Part shown: one piece after another, positions 8,915 to 11,883 of the stretch
Layout: every line of letters starts with the position of its first letter
Numbering within the stretch: position 1 is the stretch's first letter
Assembly (NCBI GenBank): GCA_027604665.1
Contig: JADGIZ010000554.1
Coordinates: 1-11,883 of the forward strand
Source of the DNA: Polyrhizophydium stewartii
Lineage: Eukaryota > Chytridiomycota > Chytridiomycetes > Rhizophydiales
Reading direction: 5' to 3'
Length of the DNA stretch: 11,883 nucleotides
Program-made: the position numbers and the translations under genes
The notes under the pieces: model-generated
The model's database searches: none
Told to the model about the DNA's origin: nothing
Seen by the model: only the letters and a program-made list of their open reading frames with translations

Positions 8915-10493
8915 ATGGACGGCCCCGCGCGCTCAGGGCCCGAGCATCATGCGTCCCAGCAGCGCCCGAGCCCGCAGCAGCCCGGCGCGCGCACGGCCCT
9001 CCCGGCGCCGCCGGTGCTGCCTCCGCTCGACCACCCCGCGGCGCTGCTGACCGTCACCGCGCCGGGGCCGGCGCGCGGCGGCCTTAACGTCACGTTCTCC
9101 AAGAGCACCAACGGGTCGTCGCCGTCCGCCACGGTCAGTGATGCGCCCGCGGGCGTCGGCGGCGACCCTGGTGGCGTCGACGGCGGACACGCCCGCGCGC
9201 AGGCGACCGTTGCGCCGCACCTTGCGTCGATCCAACCTCACACGGCGTCGCGAGCATCGACTCCGTGCTCGGACGCATCTCGCTTCTCCGAGGACCACGC
9301 CCACGCCCGTGCGCCGTCCAAGGACCTCGCGCGCAGTCAGACCTTCGTCGTCGCCAAGCCGCAGCCCACCGTGTCCAACAAGGTGCGCTACAACTTCCAC
9401 GAAGTCGTGCGCCTGACGGGCTCCGTCGTCCCGCGCATCCTCGTGCCGTCGCTGCTCCTCTCGCTGTGGGCGGCCTTCTGGACGACGGTCTTCATCCACC
9501 TCAACTGGCAAGTGGGCATCCAGTCCACCCTCATCACGATCCTCTCGGTCGTCATCAGCTTGCTGCTCGTCTTCCGCACCAACACCGCCTATGATCGGTG
9601 AGGACCCTGTGCGCCCCGCGTCCTGGATCTGCGCCACCAAGCCCGCCCTGTTCCCACCGCCCCGAGGCTGGCCGCTGGGAATGCTGGCTGACGCCGCGCC
9701 GCACAGATACTGGGAGGCCCGCCGCACGTGGGGCACTCTGTTTACTCATACACGCAACCTCGGCCGCTTCACATGGGTCTGCGTCGAATCGCCTACGTAC
9801 GAGGACCTCGTCATCAAGCACGGCACCATGAACCTGCTCGTGGCCTTTGCCGTCGCAACCAAGCACTATCTGCGCGAAGAGCCAGGCCACCACTACGAGG
9901 ATCTCCACAACTTGCTGATCCACCTGCCCGAGTACGCCCCCGGCGCAATGCACCCCAACGTCGAGAACTTGCCGCTCGAGATCTCGTACCACATCTCGTC
10001 GTACATCTCGCGCTGCCGCAGGAGCGGGTACATTGACGTGCCAACCGCCAACAGCATGATGGGCTCGCTGTCTGGCATGATCGACTGCCTGTCCAACGCC
10101 GAACGCATCCGCAACAGCCCGATCCCGCTGGCATACTCTATCCACCTCAAGCAAACGCTGTTCCTCTACATCCTTTCGCTCCCGTTCCAGATTGTCAGCG
10201 CAATGGGCTGGGTCACAATCCCGATTGTCTTTGTTGCCTCGTTCACGCTTCTCGGCATCGAGACCATTGGCGGGGAAATCGAGAACCCCTTTGGCTACGA
10301 CGAGAACGATCTCGACCTCGACCAGTTCTGCGACATGATCAAGCGCGAGCTCCAGCGCGTCGTGGACCGCCCCACCTCGCTCGACCCCAAGCTCTGGACG
10401 CTTCCTGTGCAGATTGGCGACTTTGACCACCTGATCCGCCTCAACAAGAGCAGGTCAACTTTGCAGAAGACCAAGCCCTCGAGCGAGCCGTGA
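8915..10493 (+). CDS. Bestrophin-family (UPF0187) anion channel, copy 2, two exons
   Basis: Tandem paralogue of the preceding channel. Exons 8915-9597 and 9707-10493 give 489 aa. The start at 8915 is chosen for its strong context (A at -3, G at +4) and because a CT box lies about 115 nt upstream; an in-frame ATG at 8813 would add 34 residues. The N-terminal tail (about 1-165) is much longer than in copy 1, rich in Pro, Ala, Ser and Thr, and probably disordered. A hydrophobic helix spans about 170-195, a second 203-220, then 'RTNTAYDRYWEARRTWG' (221-237). 'AERIRNSPIPLAYSIHLKQT' (359-378) and 'IENPFGYDENDLDLDQFC' (419-436) are nearly the same as in copy 1. By hand count, about 145 of 250 aligned exon-2 positions are identical, without gaps. 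The acidic loop is slightly more acidic here (DENDLDLD). Both copies look intact, so functional divergence is more likely than decay. Confidence 0.92.
9598..9706 (+). other. Intron of bestrophin copy 2 (109 nt, phase 2)
   Basis: Same codon and phase as in copy 1: donor GTGAGG inside the Arg codon, acceptor CACAG, and a CTGAC site with its A at 9691, again 15 nt before the last intron base. Read-through meets TGA at 9599-9601. The last 25 nt are almost the same as in copy 1, while the rest of the intron differs in sequence and length. Confidence 0.93.
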
Positions 10494-10645
10494 CGGCCGC
10501 GCTCAACCGCACTGCATTTGATTGTTGAATGAACACTTGGGCTCACGGCGCCTACAGCGACTCGTATTTATTCGATGCCGCCTGCCAGTGGCGGGCACGG
10601 CAGGCAGATCGGCTGAGGTGCAAAGGAGCCGCGAGGGATGGGCGA
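10494..10645. other. Convergent 3' region between bestrophin copy 2 and the Bsd2-like gene
   Basis: Both flanking genes end here, tail to tail. The stretch near 10515-10540 is noticeably AT-richer than its surroundings. The only clear poly(A) signal serves the minus-strand gene and lies midway between the two stop codons, so the two 3' UTRs probably overlap. No AATAAA is seen for the plus-strand gene. Confidence 0.6.
10567..10572 (-). terminator. AATAAA polyadenylation signal of the Bsd2-like gene
   Basis: Plus-strand TTTATT reads AATAAA on the minus strand, starting 74 nt beyond the TAG stop of the minus-strand gene, a normal distance. In this GC-rich window such a hexamer is rare by chance. 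Confidence 0.6.
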
Positions 10646-11883
10646 CTACGGGAGAACAGCAAAGGCGGCGGGTGTCGCCTGGATGACGTTGCGCATCCGA
10701 CGGACGCGAATATACTCGGCAAAGGAGCGCTGCCGAGGCCAGGGCGGTCAGCTTCTCGGCATGCAAGCGGAACAAGGCGCATCCGAGCAGGCACTCACAA
10801 GGCAGACGAAGAAGCCGATGATGAGAAGCAGGAACGCAGACCATTCGCGACGCTGGCGTTCCTCGGCAGGGTCGGGCACATAGCCCTGGTTGTACTGGCC
10901 GTAGTCCTCGGGCTCGTCGGGGCGGTCCTTGAGGAAGAAACCCTGCGATCACGGCGGGTCAGCACATCGCAGCTCGCCGCAGTCAATCCCGCGTCCAACG
11001 CACCAGCCGGATGAGCGTCAGGCCGAGGCCGCACTGCGAGCCGAACTTGGCGGCGTGCGACGTGGCGAGCAGCGACGTGATGAGGAAGCCCAGAAAGTCA
11101 AACGTCATCGAGACAAAGACGTTGACTGCGAAGCTCACAAAGTCGCCCACAGGCATGCCTGAGGCGGCGCACGGGGTCAGCGCGGGCCGCGCCGCATCGG
11201 TGCACGCGGGCAAGCGCCGCACCGTCAATCAGAACCTCGCCGTCCTCGGTCACGCCCGTGGTGACTGTGGTGTCAAAGTATCCCGGCGGGCTGGGGTCGC
11301 CCACTGCGTCCGTGTACGACGGCGGCTCAATCTCCTCAAACGTCTTGGCCATCGACGGGTTGTCGGGCTTGGCCGCCATGTTGGCGAAGACGCCGTCGAC
11401 CTCGTTTGCAATGAGTCGGCCGCCGCCGGCCGCCGATGGCCCGCCTGCCCGCGAGCCCTCGGCAGCGTCCGCGGCCGATCCCGCGGCGTCGGCCGGCAGC
11501 GCCGCGCCTTGCAGCAGCAGCTCCTTCTCCACAAACGCATCCAGGTCGTCGTCGTCGTAGTCGATGTCGACCGCCGAGGCGTGCGCGCCGCCGGCACCAG
11601 TGCCGCCGTCCTCGGCGTGCAGCCCAAGCTCGTCGCCCAGAAGCAGCAGCTCGTCGTCGTCGGCCTGGCCGTCGCCGTTGTCCGACGAGCGCCGCTCGTG
11701 CGTGGGGACCTGCGCAGTCGGTGGGACGTGCGAGTGTCGCCGGCGGCCGAAGCCATTGTGCCATTGTTGCGAGTCCAGGGTCGGGGCGGCCGCGGCAGCG
11801 GCGGGGGCAGGGCGGCAGCGGCAGCGGGGTGCGGATGCGGACGGGTGCAGGCGGCCGCAGGAGGGCGCGGCAGAGGGCACGCA
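10646..11883 (-). CDS. NEDD4/Bsd2 family (NDFIP-like) ubiquitin-ligase adaptor, 5' end not resolved
   Basis: Membrane adaptor of the Bsd2/NDFIP family (Pfam NEDD4_Bsd2), which uses PPxY motifs to bring Rsp5/NEDD4-type ligases to membrane cargo for sorting to the vacuole. Exons 11883-11223, 11158-11004, 10942-10799 and 10729-10646 give 346 visible residues (counted from the codon at 11880). Seen: an acidic N-terminal half with 'DDDELLLL' (74-81) and 'DIDYDDDDLDAF' (105-116); 'DGVFANM' (162-168); PPSY at 186-189 and PPGY at 198-201; then hydrophobic segments at about 226-248, 256-275 (with 'SHAAKFGSQCGLGLTLI' around its start) and 304-322; and a basic tail 'RVRRMR'. No in-frame ATG occurs before residue 168, so the start lies outside the window or in an upstream exon. 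An acceptor-like ACTGCGCAG at 11718-11710 could mean the visible exon really begins at residue 58 ('VPTHERR'); everything upstream is then uncertain. Confidence 0.87.
10730..10798 (-). other. Intron of the Bsd2-like gene (69 nt, phase 0, last)
   Basis: Donor GTGAGT after CTT, acceptor TCGGCAG, GCTGAC branch-like site 18 nt upstream. Splicing joins 'IIGFFVCL' to 'RSFAEYIRVRRM', completing the third membrane segment and the basic tail; the reading frame then ends at TAG 10648-10646. Confidence 0.88.
10943..11003 (-). other. Intron of the Bsd2-like gene (61 nt, phase 0)
   Basis: Donor GTGCGT, acceptor ATCGCAG, GCTGAC branch-like site 16 nt upstream. It joins 'GLGLTLIRL' to 'GFFLKDRPDEPEDY', restoring the second membrane segment. 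Read-through would stop after about eight codons. Confidence 0.88.
11159..11222 (-). other. Intron of the Bsd2-like gene (64 nt, phase 1)
   Basis: Donor GTGCGG after GACG, acceptor CCTCAG, GCTGAC branch-like site 18 nt upstream. It joins 'EDGEVLID' to 'GMPVGDFVSFAVN', the conserved entry to the membrane domain, through a GGC codon split 1+2. Confidence 0.88.

Noticed and set aside
1..11883. Mobile elements, CRISPR arrays, tRNA or rRNA genes
   Set aside because: No terminal repeats, transposase-like frames, regularly spaced repeats or recognisable RNA gene sequences were seen by eye on either strand.

Overview
The window is nuclear DNA of a GC-rich eukaryote, most likely a fungus. Four protein-coding genes can be rebuilt, all split by short spliceosomal introns (61-158 nt) with GTGMG donors, mostly CTGAY-like branch sites and CAG acceptors. 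The strongest hint of a fungus is the gene at the right edge, whose layout (acidic head, 'DGVFANM', PPxY motifs, then a three-helix membrane domain) follows fungal Bsd2-type proteins. High GC with many small introns would suit an early-diverging (zoosporic) fungus, but that is inference; no marker gene fixes the taxon. The standard genetic code fits throughout.

Layout: 1-428 holds no supportable gene. 429-7152 (minus) is one large four-exon gene for NUP188, an inner-ring scaffold nucleoporin, about 2145 aa after splicing. A 114-bp gap (7153-7266) separates its start from that of the first plus-strand gene and must serve as a divergent promoter; it contains a five-codon upstream ORF. 7267-8666 and about 8915-10493 (plus) are two tandem bestrophin-family anion-channel genes. 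Each has one intron at the same codon, phase 2, and exon 2 of the two proteins is about 58 % identical by hand count. The gap between them carries an 18-bp direct repeat and a CT-rich box, suggesting a separate promoter for the second copy. A 152-bp convergent region follows, with an AATAAA signal for the last gene. 10646-11883 (minus, 5' end beyond or unresolved at the window edge) encodes a NEDD4/Bsd2 (NDFIP-like) ubiquitin-ligase adaptor with two PPxY motifs and three C-terminal membrane segments.

The genes do not form an obvious pathway: a nuclear-pore scaffold, two anion channels and a membrane-protein sorting adaptor. A functional link between the adaptor and the channels is possible in principle but nothing in the sequence shows it. 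I see no new defence, mobile or biosynthetic system. The most noteworthy items are the tandem channel pair with its conserved intron 3' end, the very short first exon of NUP188, and the promoter repeat between the channels.
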